A stretch of DNA of 64,000 nt, from NCBI GenBank assembly GCA_041567315.1, contig JBFGCA010000003.1, positions 35,122-99,121 of the forward strand, given 5' to 3'. The first letter of the stretch is position 1. The number at the start of each line of letters is the position of its first letter. This stretch comes from JBFGCA01 sp041567315 (GTDB lineage: Bacteria; Acidobacteriota; Thermoanaerobaculia; Multivoradales; JAHEKO01). The notes under the pieces are model-generated. The model worked only from the letters and a program-made list of their open reading frames with translations, searched no databases and was not told the DNA's origin. Both the position numbers and the translations under genes were made by a program. This document shows, one piece after another, positions 1-7,773 of the stretch.

Positions 1-98
1 AGGACAGCAGTGGAGCAGGGCGCGAGTTACGCCGCCCAGCCGCCGGCACGAAAGTCCCGCCGGTAAAGCCCGCGGCCGGTGCCTCGCAAGGCTGGGTG

Positions 99-2045
99 CT
101 ATTGCCTTGGGGGTTGCTGGCTGCGCACGTCCGCGTCGCCGATCAGGCTCGGCTGCTCGGGCGCGAGCGCCTGCCCCGACGCCGGGCCCTTGGAGGAGTC
201 GCTCAGGGCTTCGAGGAAGACGGCGCCGTACCGGTCGAGTTTGGCCGGGCCGACGCCGGGAACGTCGAGCAGCTCGCCCGGTGAGCCCGGGCGGCGGCGC
301 GCCAGCTCGCGGAGGGTGCGGTCGTTGAAGACCACGTAGGCCGGCACGCCCTGCTCGGCAGCGAGCCGGCGGCGCAAGCTCCGCAACTCCTCGAACAGCT
401 CCTCCTCAGCGGCCGAGAGGGGTCGTTCTTCCCTTCTGGATGCTCTACCTGGATCGCCTGCCAGGCTGCGACGTTGGCCAGCCGACCCGCTGGTGCCCGA
501 TCGGCCCGCTGTTCTTGGCCTTCCGACGTGCCGGGGCAGCGCCAGGCGCAGGGTCTCCTCGCCGCGGAGCAGCGGGCCGGCGCGGTCGGTGAGCTTCAGC
601 ACCGCGTAGCGGCTGAGGTCCTGTTCCAGGTAGCCGGCATGGACCAGCTGGCGGAGCAGCGCCACCCAGCGCTCGCGGGGATGGTGGCGGCCGACTCCCC
701 AGGTCGGGAGCTTGTCGTGGCCGTTGGCCTGCAGCCGCTCCTTCGTGGAGCCGACCAGCACGTCGACCACGTACTGGGCGCCGAAGCGCTGGCCGACCCG
801 GAAGACGCAGGAGAGCGCCATCCGCGCCTCCTCGGTGGCGTCGACGGTCTCGGGCGGGTCCAGACAGACGTCGCAGTTGCCGCAGGCGGCCGGGGCCTCT
901 TCGCCGAAGTAGTGGAGCAGCGCCTGGCGGCGGCAGGAGGCGCCCTCGGCGTAGGCCATCATCGCCCGCAGCTTGAAGCGCTCGATTCGTTGCTGCTCGT
1001 GATTGCGCCCCCGTTCGATGAGGGCGAAGGCGCGGCCGGCGTCGCCCGGGGCGTAGAGCAGCAGGGCCTCGGCCGGCAGCCCGTCGCGGCCGGCGCGCCC
1101 GGTCTCCTGGTAGTAGGCCTCGACGCTCAGCGGCAGGTCGTGGTGGACCACGTAGCGCACGTCCGGCTTGTCGATCCCCATGCCGAAGGCGACGGTGGCG
1201 ACCACCGTCCGCAGGTCGCCAGTCAAGAACCGCTCCTGCACCCGCCGGCGCTCGACGGCGGTGAGCCCGGCGTGGTAGGCGCCGGCCTGCAGTCCCGCCT
1301 CGGCCAGCGCGGCGGCGACCTCTTCGGTGCGCCGCCGGGTCAGGCAGTAGACGATGCCGCTGGCCTCGGGCTGCCCGGCCGTGAGCTCGAGCAGCTGGTC
1401 CACCGGGCGCGACTTGGGGACCACCCGGTAGCGGATGTTGGGCCGGTCGAAGCCGCCGGCCAGGAAGAGCGGCTCGGCAAGCCCGAGCTGGGCCGCCACG
1501 TCCTCGCGGGTGTGGGGGTCGGCGGTGGCGGTGAGGGCGATCCGCGGCACGCCCGGGTAGCGCTGCCCGAGGACGTCGAGCTGGCGGTACTCGGGCCGGA
1601 AGTCGTGGCCCCACTGCGAGACGCAGTGCGCCTCGTCGATGGCGAAGAGCGCCAGCTCGAGACCGTCGAGCCGGGCCAGGAACTCCGCGCTCACCAGCCG
1701 CTCGGGGGCCACGTAGACCAGGTCCAGCTCGCCGGCGTGGAGCCGCGCCAGCACCCGGCGGGCGGCGGCGCCGTCGAGGCTCGAGTTGTAGGCCGCGGCG
1801 GCGACTCCCAGGCCCTCGAGGGCGTCCACCTGGTCCTTCATCAGCGCCACCAGCGGCGACGCCACCACCGCGGTCCCCCGCATCAGCAGCGCCGGCAGCT
1901 GGTAGCAGAGGCTCTTGCCGCCGCCGGTGGGCATCAGCAGGAAGACGTCGCGCCCGGCCAGCAGCGCCTCGATCGCCTCGCCCTGCAGCGGCCGGAACTC
2001 CCGGTGCCCGAAGCGCTTGCGGAGCGTGTCGAGAGCGGAGGACAT
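99..2045 (-). CDS. recQ: ATP-dependent DNA helicase RecQ
   Basis: A 3'-5' superfamily 2 helicase for recombination and repair of stalled forks. The 648-residue product shows motif I (TGGGKS, residues 40-45), a DEAH box at 137-140 followed by the RecQ-typical CVSQWGHDFR, motif VI (QETGRAGRDG), a Cys cluster ending CGNCDVC that matches the RecQ zinc site, an RQC winged helix, and a C-terminal HRDC domain with a DVPGVGPAKL helix-hairpin-helix-like segment. Length and order are those of bacterial RecQ. The stretch between RQC and HRDC (about bases 420-545) encodes a Gly/Ser/Arg-rich linker of roughly 35 residues that looks unlike the flanking domains. The start follows a TAGACT-type -10 hexamer 36 bases upstream. 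Confidence 0.96.
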   Translation of the reverse strand: MSSALDTLRKRFGHREFRPLQGEAIEALLAGRDVFLLMPTGGGKSLCYQLPALLMRGTAVVASPLVALMKDQVDALEGLGVAAAAYNSSLDGAAARRVLARLHAGELDLVYVAPERLVSAEFLARLDGLELALFAIDEAHCVSQWGHDFRPEYRQLDVLGQRYPGVPRIALTATADPHTREDVAAQLGLAEPLFLAGGFDRPNIRYRVVPKSRPVDQLLELTAGQPEASGIVYCLTRRRTEEVAAALAEAGLQAGAYHAGLTAVERRRVQERFLTGDLRTVVATVAFGMGIDKPDVRYVVHHDLPLSVEAYYQETGRAGRDGLPAEALLLYAPGDAGRAFALIERGRNHEQQRIERFKLRAMMAYAEGASCRRQALLHYFGEEAPAACGNCDVCLDPPETVDATEEARMALSCVFRVGQRFGAQYVVDVLVGSTKERLQANGHDKLPTWGVGRHHPRERWVALLRQLVHAGYLEQDLSRYAVLKLTDRAGPLLRGEETLRLALPRHVGRPRTAGRSGTSGSAGQRRSLAGDPGRASRREERPLSAAEEELFEELRSLRRRLAAEQGVPAYVVFNDRTLRELARRRPGSPGELLDVPGVGPAKLDRYGAVFLEALSDSSKGPASGQALAPEQPSLIGDADVRSQQPPRQ

Positions 2046-2081
2046 GATCAGGTCAGACGCCGGCAGATGCCAGCCGCCGGG

Positions 2082-2087
2082 AGTCTA
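2082..2087 (-). promoter_or_regulatory. putative -10 box of recQ
   Basis: The minus strand reads TAGACT here, 36 bases before the recQ start. The same hexamer lies at the same distance upstream of the PilZ gene (49136-49141). No convincing -35 box is visible. A 7-bp inverted repeat (CCGTTGC at 2088-2094, GCAACGG at 2117-2123) sits just upstream. Confidence 0.35.
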
Positions 2088-2344
2088 CCGTTGCCCGACC
2101 TCTGTCTCGCTGCGTCGCAACGGGCTCACCGGTTCCATGAGCCAAGACGCGAAGCGGTCATCCGATCTCGCAGGGTGTCCCGCAGTCGGGCAGCAGGTGG
2201 GTGACCCAGAGCGGAGCCAGGTAAGGGGGCCTCGGGTAAGCAGGACCGTCGGCGCAGCGACCGACTCGCCGAGGCAAAGTGGGTGAAGTAGTCCAGGGTG
2301 AGGGGCCGTTGGCGCCTTGGCGCTCCACTACAATCTCGGGAGTC

Positions 2345-4615
2345 ATGGCGCGGCGCGACGATTCCCGGCGGCGCACCCGCGGCAAGTCCCCGGAGACCGG
2401 CGGAGCGGCGAGCGGAGGCGGGCTTCTCGATCTGCCGCTGGGGCCGGGAGCGGTCGAGGACCTCCCGACCCGGCCGGCGTCGCCGGGCCCGCAAGTCGTC
2501 GACCAGGCGCCACCCGCGAGGCCGCCACGGCGGCCGCGGCCAAGACGAAGGCGACGCAAAGCCGGCGGCCGGTTCCCCGTTCTACCTGTTCTGCTGCTGG
2601 TTGCGGTCGCGGTCGGTGCCTACTTGCTCCTGCGGCCCAAGCCGCCGAAGCCGGTCTTCACCCCCGCCGAGGTCGAGTTCGGCGAGCGCCGCGTGGGCGC
2701 CGAAGACGCCACCCAGGCGGTGACCGTCGCCAACGCCGGCGAGCGGTCGCTGACCGTGAGCGGCCTTGCACTCATCGGCCCGGCGGCCGCCGAGTTCTCG
2801 CTGGACGAGGGGACGTGCGCCGGCGCGAGCCTCGATCCCGGGGCCGAGTGCGCGCTGGAGCTGGCGTTCGCGCCGGCCGGGATCGGCCCCCGCGAGGCCG
2901 AGCTCGAGCTGACGACGGCGGAGTTGCGGGCGCCGGTGCGCGCCCCCGTGCTTGGCACCGGGGTGGCGCCGCGGCTCGCCGTCGAGCCGGCCGAGCTCGT
3001 CTTCGCCCCGACCGAGGTGGCGGCCACCAGCCAGCCGGCGCCGGTGACCGTGACCAACTCGGGCACCGCGCCGCTGCGCATCGAGGGGGTGGGCGTCGAG
3101 GGCGGGGCGGCGCGCGACTTCGACCGCCGCGGCGACCGCTGCTCGGCCGCGACCCTGGCCCCCGGCGACCGGTGCACGATCGAGCTGGTCTTCTCGCCGC
3201 GTGCGGCCGGCGAGCGCCGCGCCGAGCTGGCCTTCCGCAGCGACGCCTTCGGTGAGGCGCCGCAGGTCGTGCTGGAGGGGGTCGGCGTCTGGTCGGGAGC
3301 CGCCTTCGACGTGGCGCCGCTGAGCCTCGATTTCGGCGACCAGCTCCTCGGCAAGGCGAGCGCCAAGCAGACGGTGCGGGTGACCAACCGGCGTGCCGCC
3401 GCGCTCGGCGAGGTGGCGGCGCGGCTGGCCGACCGGCGCCGCGGTTTCGAAGTGACCGCCGACGGTTGCACCGGCACCCTGGCGGGCGGTGGCAGCTGCT
3501 CGGTCGACGTGGTCTTTACACCGCGGGTCGAGGGCTCGCTGCAGACCGCGCTCCAGATCGTCCACCCGGTGGCCGGTGAGATCGAGGTGCCGCTCACCGG
3601 CCGCGGCGTCCAGCCGCGGCTGGTCCTCGACGTGACCAGCCTCGAGTTCGGCGAGGCGCGGGCCGGCGGCCCGGGCGGCGGTGAGACCGAGCCCCGGCAG
3701 GTGCGGCTCGAGAACCGCGGCAGCGCCGCCGCCACCATCCGCCGGGTGGCGATCGGCGGCCAGGACGACGACGGCTTCACCACCTCACGCGACCGCTGCC
3801 GCGGCCAGGAGCTGGCACCGGGCGGCTCGTGCACCGTCGAGGTCGCCTTCCGGCCGCGCCGCGAGGGCGCCCACCGCGCCGAGCTGCTGTTGAGCCCCGA
3901 GCCGGCCGGCGGCGAGCAGCGGGTACGGCTCACGGGCACCTCGGTCGCTGCCCGGTTGGTGGTGGACCGCGAGAGTCTCGACTTTGGACAGGTGCGCCGC
4001 ACCACCGCCGCCGAGCTGCGGCTGGCGCTCGCCAACCGCGGCACCGCGGCGCTCAGGCTCGGACGTCTGGCGCTGCGAGGCGAGGGGGCGGCCGACTTCG
4101 CGCTCGCCGGCGGCTCCTGCCAGCCCGAGGGCGTCCTGGCGCCTGGCGGCGGCTGCGAGATGGTGGTGCGCTTCGCGCCCACTGCCGAGGGCCGGCGCAC
4201 CGCCGCCCTGGCCTTCGATCACGACGCCCTGTCGGGCCCGCGCGAGATCCCGCTCGGCGGCAGCGGCCTGCCGCCACCGGTGCCGGCGATCCGCGCCGAG
4301 CCCGGCCGGCTCGATTTCGGCCCCCAGCCGGTGGGGGATCGCAGCGCCATCCTCACCATCACCCTCTCCAACCCCGGCACCGGCCGGCTCGAGCTGCGCG
4401 ACTTCCGCCTCCGTGGCGACCACGCCGGCGACTTCCTGATCGTGCCAGCCACCTGCCAGGCGGCCCCCTACCTGGTGCCGGGCAGCGACTGCACCCTCGG
4501 CCTGCGTTTCCAGCCCGCCGCAGCCGGGCCCCGCCGCGCGACGCTCGAGATCCGCCACAACGCCGGCTCCGGCGACACCTACCTCGAGCTCCGCGGCAGC
4601 GGGCTGGGCGGCTAG
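2345..4615 (+). CDS. Membrane-anchored protein with six ASH / choice-of-anchor-D repeats
   Basis: I cannot give a specific function; the fold suggests an extracytoplasmic beta-sandwich scaffold or adhesion protein. The ATG at 2345 is preferred over an in-frame GTG at 2279 because a TACAAT hexamer lies 10 bases before it, inside the longer version. The 756 residues comprise a Pro/Arg-rich N-terminus, one transmembrane helix (about 78-97), then six units of about 105 residues. Each unit opens with a short strand such as LDFG and contains an AL.NRGTA-like core. Every unit carries two Cys about 11-14 residues apart (for example RCSAATLAPGDRC), which suggests one disulfide per repeat. The pattern matches the ASPM/SPD-2/Hydin family. 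The gene stands alone, divergent from recQ. Confidence 0.85.
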   Translation: MARRDDSRRRTRGKSPETGGAASGGGLLDLPLGPGAVEDLPTRPASPGPQVVDQAPPARPPRRPRPRRRRRKAGGRFPVLPVLLLVAVAVGAYLLLRPKPPKPVFTPAEVEFGERRVGAEDATQAVTVANAGERSLTVSGLALIGPAAAEFSLDEGTCAGASLDPGAECALELAFAPAGIGPREAELELTTAELRAPVRAPVLGTGVAPRLAVEPAELVFAPTEVAATSQPAPVTVTNSGTAPLRIEGVGVEGGAARDFDRRGDRCSAATLAPGDRCTIELVFSPRAAGERRAELAFRSDAFGEAPQVVLEGVGVWSGAAFDVAPLSLDFGDQLLGKASAKQTVRVTNRRAAALGEVAARLADRRRGFEVTADGCTGTLAGGGSCSVDVVFTPRVEGSLQTALQIVHPVAGEIEVPLTGRGVQPRLVLDVTSLEFGEARAGGPGGGETEPRQVRLENRGSAAATIRRVAIGGQDDDGFTTSRDRCRGQELAPGGSCTVEVAFRPRREGAHRAELLLSPEPAGGEQRVRLTGTSVAARLVVDRESLDFGQVRRTTAAELRLALANRGTAALRLGRLALRGEGAADFALAGGSCQPEGVLAPGGGCEMVVRFAPTAEGRRTAALAFDHDALSGPREIPLGGSGLPPPVPAIRAEPGRLDFGPQPVGDRSAILTITLSNPGTGRLELRDFRLRGDHAGDFLIVPATCQAAPYLVPGSDCTLGLRFQPAAAGPRRATLEIRHNAGSGDTYLELRGSGLGG

Positions 4616-4630
4616 GCGGCGCGTGCCGCC
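4615..4630. terminator. short GC hairpin after the ASH-repeat gene
   Basis: GGCGGC, loop GCGT, GCCGCC: a 6-bp perfect stem overlapping the stop codon, followed by GTTAAGG without a T-run. This is a possible weak terminator. Confidence 0.3.
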
Positions 4631-4710
4631 GTTAAGGGGCCGGGCCTTCGCCGTCTCCAGGCGCGGTCGGCCATTCGTCTGCAGCTTCTCGGTCCGGGTT
4701 AGGCTCGATT

Positions 4711-4739
4711 TTGTCCAGTGACCCGTTACAGGTTACGAT
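4711..4739 (+). promoter_or_regulatory. higBA promoter with possible operator
   Basis: TTGTCC (4711-4716), a 17-base spacer and TACGAT (4734-4739) precede the GTG start at 4746 by only six bases, so the mRNA is probably leaderless. A GTTAC-A-GGTTAC direct repeat overlaps the -10 box and is a candidate site for autorepression by the antitoxin, as is usual for higBA loci. Confidence 0.55.
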
Positions 4740-4745
4740 CGGTCA

Positions 4746-5024
4746 GTGATCGTCGGGTTCAAGCACCGTGACCTGGCGCGGTTCTTCCATTCCGGCGATG
4801 CGCGGGGGTTGAAGGCGAGTCATGTCCCGAAGGTCCGGCGCATCCTGGCGCGGCTCAATGCGGCGACGTCGACGCGCGACCTCGATGCTCCGGGTCTAAG
4901 GCTGCATCGTCTCAAGGGAGCCCGAAAGGCTGAGTGGGCCGTGGACGTCGATCGGAACTGGCGCATAACCTTCACCTTCGACGGTCGCAACTGCAGCCAG
5001 GTGAACTATGAGGACTATCACTGA
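4746..5024 (+). CDS. higB: HigB-type toxin (RelE superfamily mRNA endonuclease)
   Basis: Predicted ribosome-dependent mRNA interferase of a type II toxin-antitoxin pair. The 92 residues have the HigB layout: an N-terminal [14 protein letters not shown] segment, a helix ending in the RILARLNAA region, [20 protein letters not shown], then RITFTFDG and a C-terminal VNYEDYH. The Arg in NWRI and the C-terminal Asp/His positions match the family signature. The toxin comes first, as in typical host-inhibition-of-growth loci, and the antitoxin starts about 13 bases after its stop. The start is GTG. Confidence 0.9.
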   Translation: MIVGFKHRDLARFFHSGDARGLKASHVPKVRRILARLNAATSTRDLDAPGLRLHRLKGARKAEWAVDVDRNWRITFTFDGRNCSQVNYEDYH

Positions 5025-5037
5025 CGAGGAACGGACC

Positions 5038-5325
5038 ATGATGCACGACCCTCCACATCCCGGTGAGATCTTGAGGGTGGACTACCTGGAGCCGCTAGGG
5101 CTGACGGTCACCGAGGCCGCCAGGGCTCTGGGCGTTGCGCGCAAGACATTGTCTGCCGTTCTCAACGAGCGGGCGGGCGTCAGCCCAGCCATGGCCTACC
5201 GGCTGTCCAAGGCGTTCCGCACCAGCCCCGAGTTCTGGGTCAATTTGCAGTCGCAGTACGACCTGTGGCAGGCGAGAGGGGTCGAGCTTGGAAGGGTCCG
5301 GCGTCTGGTGGCGGCCCGCGCCTGA
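5038..5325 (+). CDS. higA: HigA-type antitoxin (XRE family)
   Basis: DNA-binding antitoxin partner of the upstream toxin. It shows the HigA hallmark HPGEILR-Y near the N-terminus and a helix-turn-helix ([20 protein letters not shown]), then the usual [12 protein letters not shown] and SPEFWVNLQ segments. An ATG at 5008 overlaps higB, but the ATG at 5038 has a GAGGAA Shine-Dalgarno at correct spacing and is preferred, giving 95 residues. It is expected to repress its own promoter. Confidence 0.9.
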   Translation: MMHDPPHPGEILRVDYLEPLGLTVTEAARALGVARKTLSAVLNERAGVSPAMAYRLSKAFRTSPEFWVNLQSQYDLWQARGVELGRVRRLVAARA

Positions 5326-5409
5326 GCAGAACGCCGACTGGCAGCAAACGATGCGGTGGCCCGGCACCGCTGACGCGGGGCATTTTCGTGTTCTTGCAGG
5401 AGGGAGCCC

Positions 5410-6795
5410 ATGGACTCGACGGTTTCTCACTACCTGGAAACCCGCCCTCTCGCTCGACGTGCACTTGAAACAGCCGCCTTGTTGTCCATCGGCCTGTGCT
5501 CGGCGGCAACGGCCGGCGGTTTTCCCGCCATCACGCCGCTGGTGGTCGAGGGCGACTCGGTGCCGGGCGTGGGGCTGGTGACGACGATCGACAATCTGGC
5601 GGTCAACGACGCCGGCGACTGGCTGGTGGAGGCCGACACCGACGCCGATCCGGCGGCCGACTCGGTGCTGCTGCGCGACGGGGCGCTGGGTCTGCGCGAG
5701 GGCGACCCGCTGGACGGCCCGGCGGGGATCGAGCTCGGGAGTTTCGACTCGGTGACCCTCAACGACCTGGGGCAGAGCGGGTTCAATTTCTTTCTCGACG
5801 GCGCCGCCGCCGGCGAGGACAGCTCGGTCCACGCCTATCTCGACACCGCGGCGCCGCTGCTCACCGGCACCGTACTGGTGGTCCAGGAGGGAAGCGAGGC
5901 GCCCGACTTGACGCCGGGCACCCCGCTCATCGGCTTCTTCGACGTCAAGATCAACGACCTCGAACAGCTCCTGGTCACCGCCAGCGTCGACGACCCGGCG
6001 ATTCCCACCACCGTCGACCGCGCGCTCTACGTCTGGACCAGCGACAGCGGCAGCGGCGGCATCGTCACCAGCACCCTGATCGCCGCCGAGGGGGACGTGC
6101 TGCCGGGCCAGGCGGCCGGCCTCACCGACTTCGGGACCGGCCCGCACGAGACCGCCCTCAGCGACGCCGGCGACGTGCTCTTCGCGGTCGACGTCCCTGG
6201 CGCCGACGCCATCTACCTCTGGGACGGCGGCTTCAGCGAGGTGGCGCAGGAGGGCGACCCGTCGCCGGTCGGCGGCCGCTCCTGGTCCAGCCTCACCGGC
6301 ACCTCGCTGGACCTCAACGCCGCCGGCCAGGAGACCTACCGCGGCACCCTCGACGGCGACCCGGCCACCGCCACCCTGCTGGTCCGCGACGGCGCCAAGC
6401 TGGTCCAGGAGGGCGACACCCTGGGCGCGATCGGCGGCGTCTTCACCCTCACCGGCTTCGGCACCGGCCCGCTCGAGATCAGCGACGGTGGTGAGGTGCT
6501 CTGGTACGGCGACTGGGACGACCCCGACACCGACGTCGACACCGGTCTGTTCCTCGACGACCGCCTGCTGGTCCAGGAAGGAGTCACCGCCGTCCCCGGC
6601 CTCGGCGTCGTCGACACCCTCCGCGGCGTCACCGACGGCTACCACATGTCGAACGACGGCCGCTACGTGATCTTCGAAGCCGTCCTCGCCGGCGGCCTCG
6701 AAGGCGCCTTCCTCCTCGACCGCGGCCCCGCCCTCATCTTCACCGACGGCTTCGAATCCGGCGACACCACGGCCTGGTCGGGCGCGGTGCCGTGA
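5410..6795 (+). CDS. Secreted repeat protein with C-terminal DGFESGDT tag
   Basis: Function not recognised. The 461-residue product starts with a positively charged, hydrophobic leader (about residues 1-36, ending near SAATAGG) consistent with a signal peptide. The body is made of imperfect units of about 50-60 residues containing variants of VQEGD-PG-G and LNDLGQ/LSDAGDVLF, which suggests a beta-propeller-like fold. The protein ends in FTDGFESGDTTAWSGAVP, nearly the same C-terminus as the CHRD protein at 16641, so a shared sorting or anchoring signal is likely. A Shine-Dalgarno (AGGAGGGAG) precedes the ATG. It stands alone between two toxin-antitoxin loci. Confidence 0.8.
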   Translation: MDSTVSHYLETRPLARRALETAALLSIGLCSAATAGGFPAITPLVVEGDSVPGVGLVTTIDNLAVNDAGDWLVEADTDADPAADSVLLRDGALGLREGDPLDGPAGIELGSFDSVTLNDLGQSGFNFFLDGAAAGEDSSVHAYLDTAAPLLTGTVLVVQEGSEAPDLTPGTPLIGFFDVKINDLEQLLVTASVDDPAIPTTVDRALYVWTSDSGSGGIVTSTLIAAEGDVLPGQAAGLTDFGTGPHETALSDAGDVLFAVDVPGADAIYLWDGGFSEVAQEGDPSPVGGRSWSSLTGTSLDLNAAGQETYRGTLDGDPATATLLVRDGAKLVQEGDTLGAIGGVFTLTGFGTGPLEISDGGEVLWYGDWDDPDTDVDTGLFLDDRLLVQEGVTAVPGLGVVDTLRGVTDGYHMSNDGRYVIFEAVLAGGLEGAFLLDRGPALIFTDGFESGDTTAWSGAVP

Positions 6796-6860
6796 AGCTG
6801 ATGTTCGAAAAAGCGCCTCGTCGCTGACGGGAGGCCTCTGGAGGAGCCCTGGTCTAGCCT

Positions 6861-6866
6861 TATAAT
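6861..6866 (+). promoter_or_regulatory. consensus -10 box before the addiction module
   Basis: A perfect TATAAT ends 10 bases before the ATG at 6877. The -35 region (CTGGAG, 17 bases upstream) is poor. The spacing implies a very short or absent leader. Confidence 0.5.
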
Positions 6867-6876
6867 CACGGTTGAG

Positions 6877-7098
6877 ATGACGAAGGCTGAGCTGCAGGCA
6901 AAGGCTCTCGAGCTACCGGAGGAGGAACGTCGAGCGCTCGCCATGGTGCTTCTTGACAGCACGCTGCCGCCGCTCACGCCGAAACAGCAGGCGCTCATCG
7001 AGGAGCGCCTCGCGTCCTACAACGGCGACCCCGACTCCTGGCTCAGCCAGGAAGAGTTCGACCAGCAGCTGAGGAAACGCCTGTCGCGCGGCGCATGA
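6877..7098 (+). CDS. Addiction-module antitoxin (Unstab_antitox family)
   Basis: A small antitoxin of the family annotated as addiction module component (PF09720-like). The 73 residues begin with the typical KAELQAKALELPEEERRALAMVLLDS helix region, followed by an LIEERLASYNGDPDSWLS-like motif and a basic C-terminus. It is predicted to neutralise the ParE/RelE-type toxin encoded immediately downstream; the two genes overlap by 4 bases (ATGA), so translation is coupled. Because the toxin carries a nonsense codon, this antitoxin may now lack a functional partner. Confidence 0.85.
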   Translation: MTKAELQAKALELPEEERRALAMVLLDSTLPPLTPKQQALIEERLASYNGDPDSWLSQEEFDQQLRKRLSRGA

Positions 7099-7388
7099 AG
7101 CGCCGTTACCAGTTCGGCGTCCTCGAAGAGGTTGCCGAGGCTGTCGAGTATCTGGAGAGCCGGCGCCCGGGTCTGGGCGTGCGGTTCCGTGCGTCGCTCG
7201 AACGCACCCTGGTCTTCATCGAAGCGTTCCCCGAAGCTGCACCCGTGGTCTACCGGCGGGCACGTCGAACGATTGTCGGCGACTTCCCGTAGAACGTGAT
7301 CTACGAGTCACGCGGCGAGGCGTTGCTCATCATCGCGGTTCTTCACGGCGCCAGGGATCCACAAGAGTGGCGTCGGCGGGTGGGTTGA
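7095..7388 (+). pseudogene. ParE/RelE-type toxin interrupted by an in-frame amber codon
   Basis: The intact frame encodes 65 residues (KRRYQFGVLEEVAEAVEYLE ... VYRRARRTIVGDFP) and meets TAG at 7290-7292. The same frame then continues with NVIYESRGEALLIIAVLHGARDPQEW-like sequence to TGA at 7386-7388. In this family the junction is normally FPY-x-VIY, so TAG sits exactly where Tyr (TAC or TAT) is expected: one base change. The residues after the stop contain the conserved C-terminal strand (IAVLHGARDP) needed for the fold, so the truncated product should be inactive. The antitoxin upstream is intact. Confidence 0.88.
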
Positions 7389-7415
7389 ACTGGTTCACGG
7401 CCCGGCAAGGCTCGG

Positions 7416-7589
7416 TTGACGACCGCGAAGAAGCCCGCGCCCGAGCTGGCGTGGTTGTTCTCGGAGCTGCCGACAGACGGGGAGGAGCTGCGGTTCGAGT
7501 TCGAGCCGCTGGCCAAGACGCTGGCCGAGCTGGCGCTCAATCCGGCCAACCGGACGCCGTGGCGGAGTGGCTCCCAGCGCGGCTCGTGA
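7416..7589 (+). pseudogene. 5' remnant of a KAP-type P-loop NTPase gene
   Basis: A TTG-initiated frame of 57 residues, with GELAWLF-like start (PELAWLFSELPTDGEELRFE), FEPLAKTLAELALNP and ANRTP. In KAP-family and related P-loop proteins this sequence leads directly into the Walker A strand. Here it breaks into WRSGSQRGS and stops with no Walker A, so only the N-terminus survives. This is a deletion remnant rather than a small gene. The family assignment is from recollection of the LNP-N-TPF context and is moderate. Confidence 0.5.
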
Positions 7590-7651
7590 TCATTCTCGGG
7601 TGGGTTTCTCTCGGGGTAGGGTGAAAGGTCTTGTTACGGAAGGAGTCGAGA

Positions 7652-7702
7652 ATGAAGGTCCGCACCAAGGTCAAGGCCGGCGGCTTCGCCTGGGCCGACT
7701 AA
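7652..7702 (+). CDS. 16-codon micro-ORF starting MKVRTKVKAGG
   Basis: A very short frame (MKVRTKVKAGGFAWAD) with a strong Shine-Dalgarno (GGAAGGAG ending six bases before the ATG) and a TAA stop. The basic, Gly-containing start resembles short bacterial peptides beginning MKVKT-x-VKAGG that I recall but cannot check; those are usually longer. It may be a real micropeptide, a truncated precursor peptide or a leader. It lies between the KAP remnant and the end of a convergent membrane-protein gene. Translation is supported only by the ribosome-binding site. Confidence 0.35.
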   Translation: MKVRTKVKAGGFAWAD

Positions 7703-7773
7703 GGCCGGAGGCATTCCGCGCCACGCCCGGCACGGAGCCGCGCGCTCGGTGGATGGGCAGTCTGCAGGTGCCG

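Noticed and set aside
2279..2344. Longer N-terminus (GTG at 2279) for the ASH-repeat protein
   Set aside because: A TACAAT hexamer lies in this stretch and no Shine-Dalgarno precedes the GTG, so the ATG at 2345 is used.
7290..7292. Stop-codon readthrough or recoding in the ParE-like gene
   Set aside because: No readthrough context or hairpin follows, and no other gene in the window shows internal TAG; mutation is simpler.
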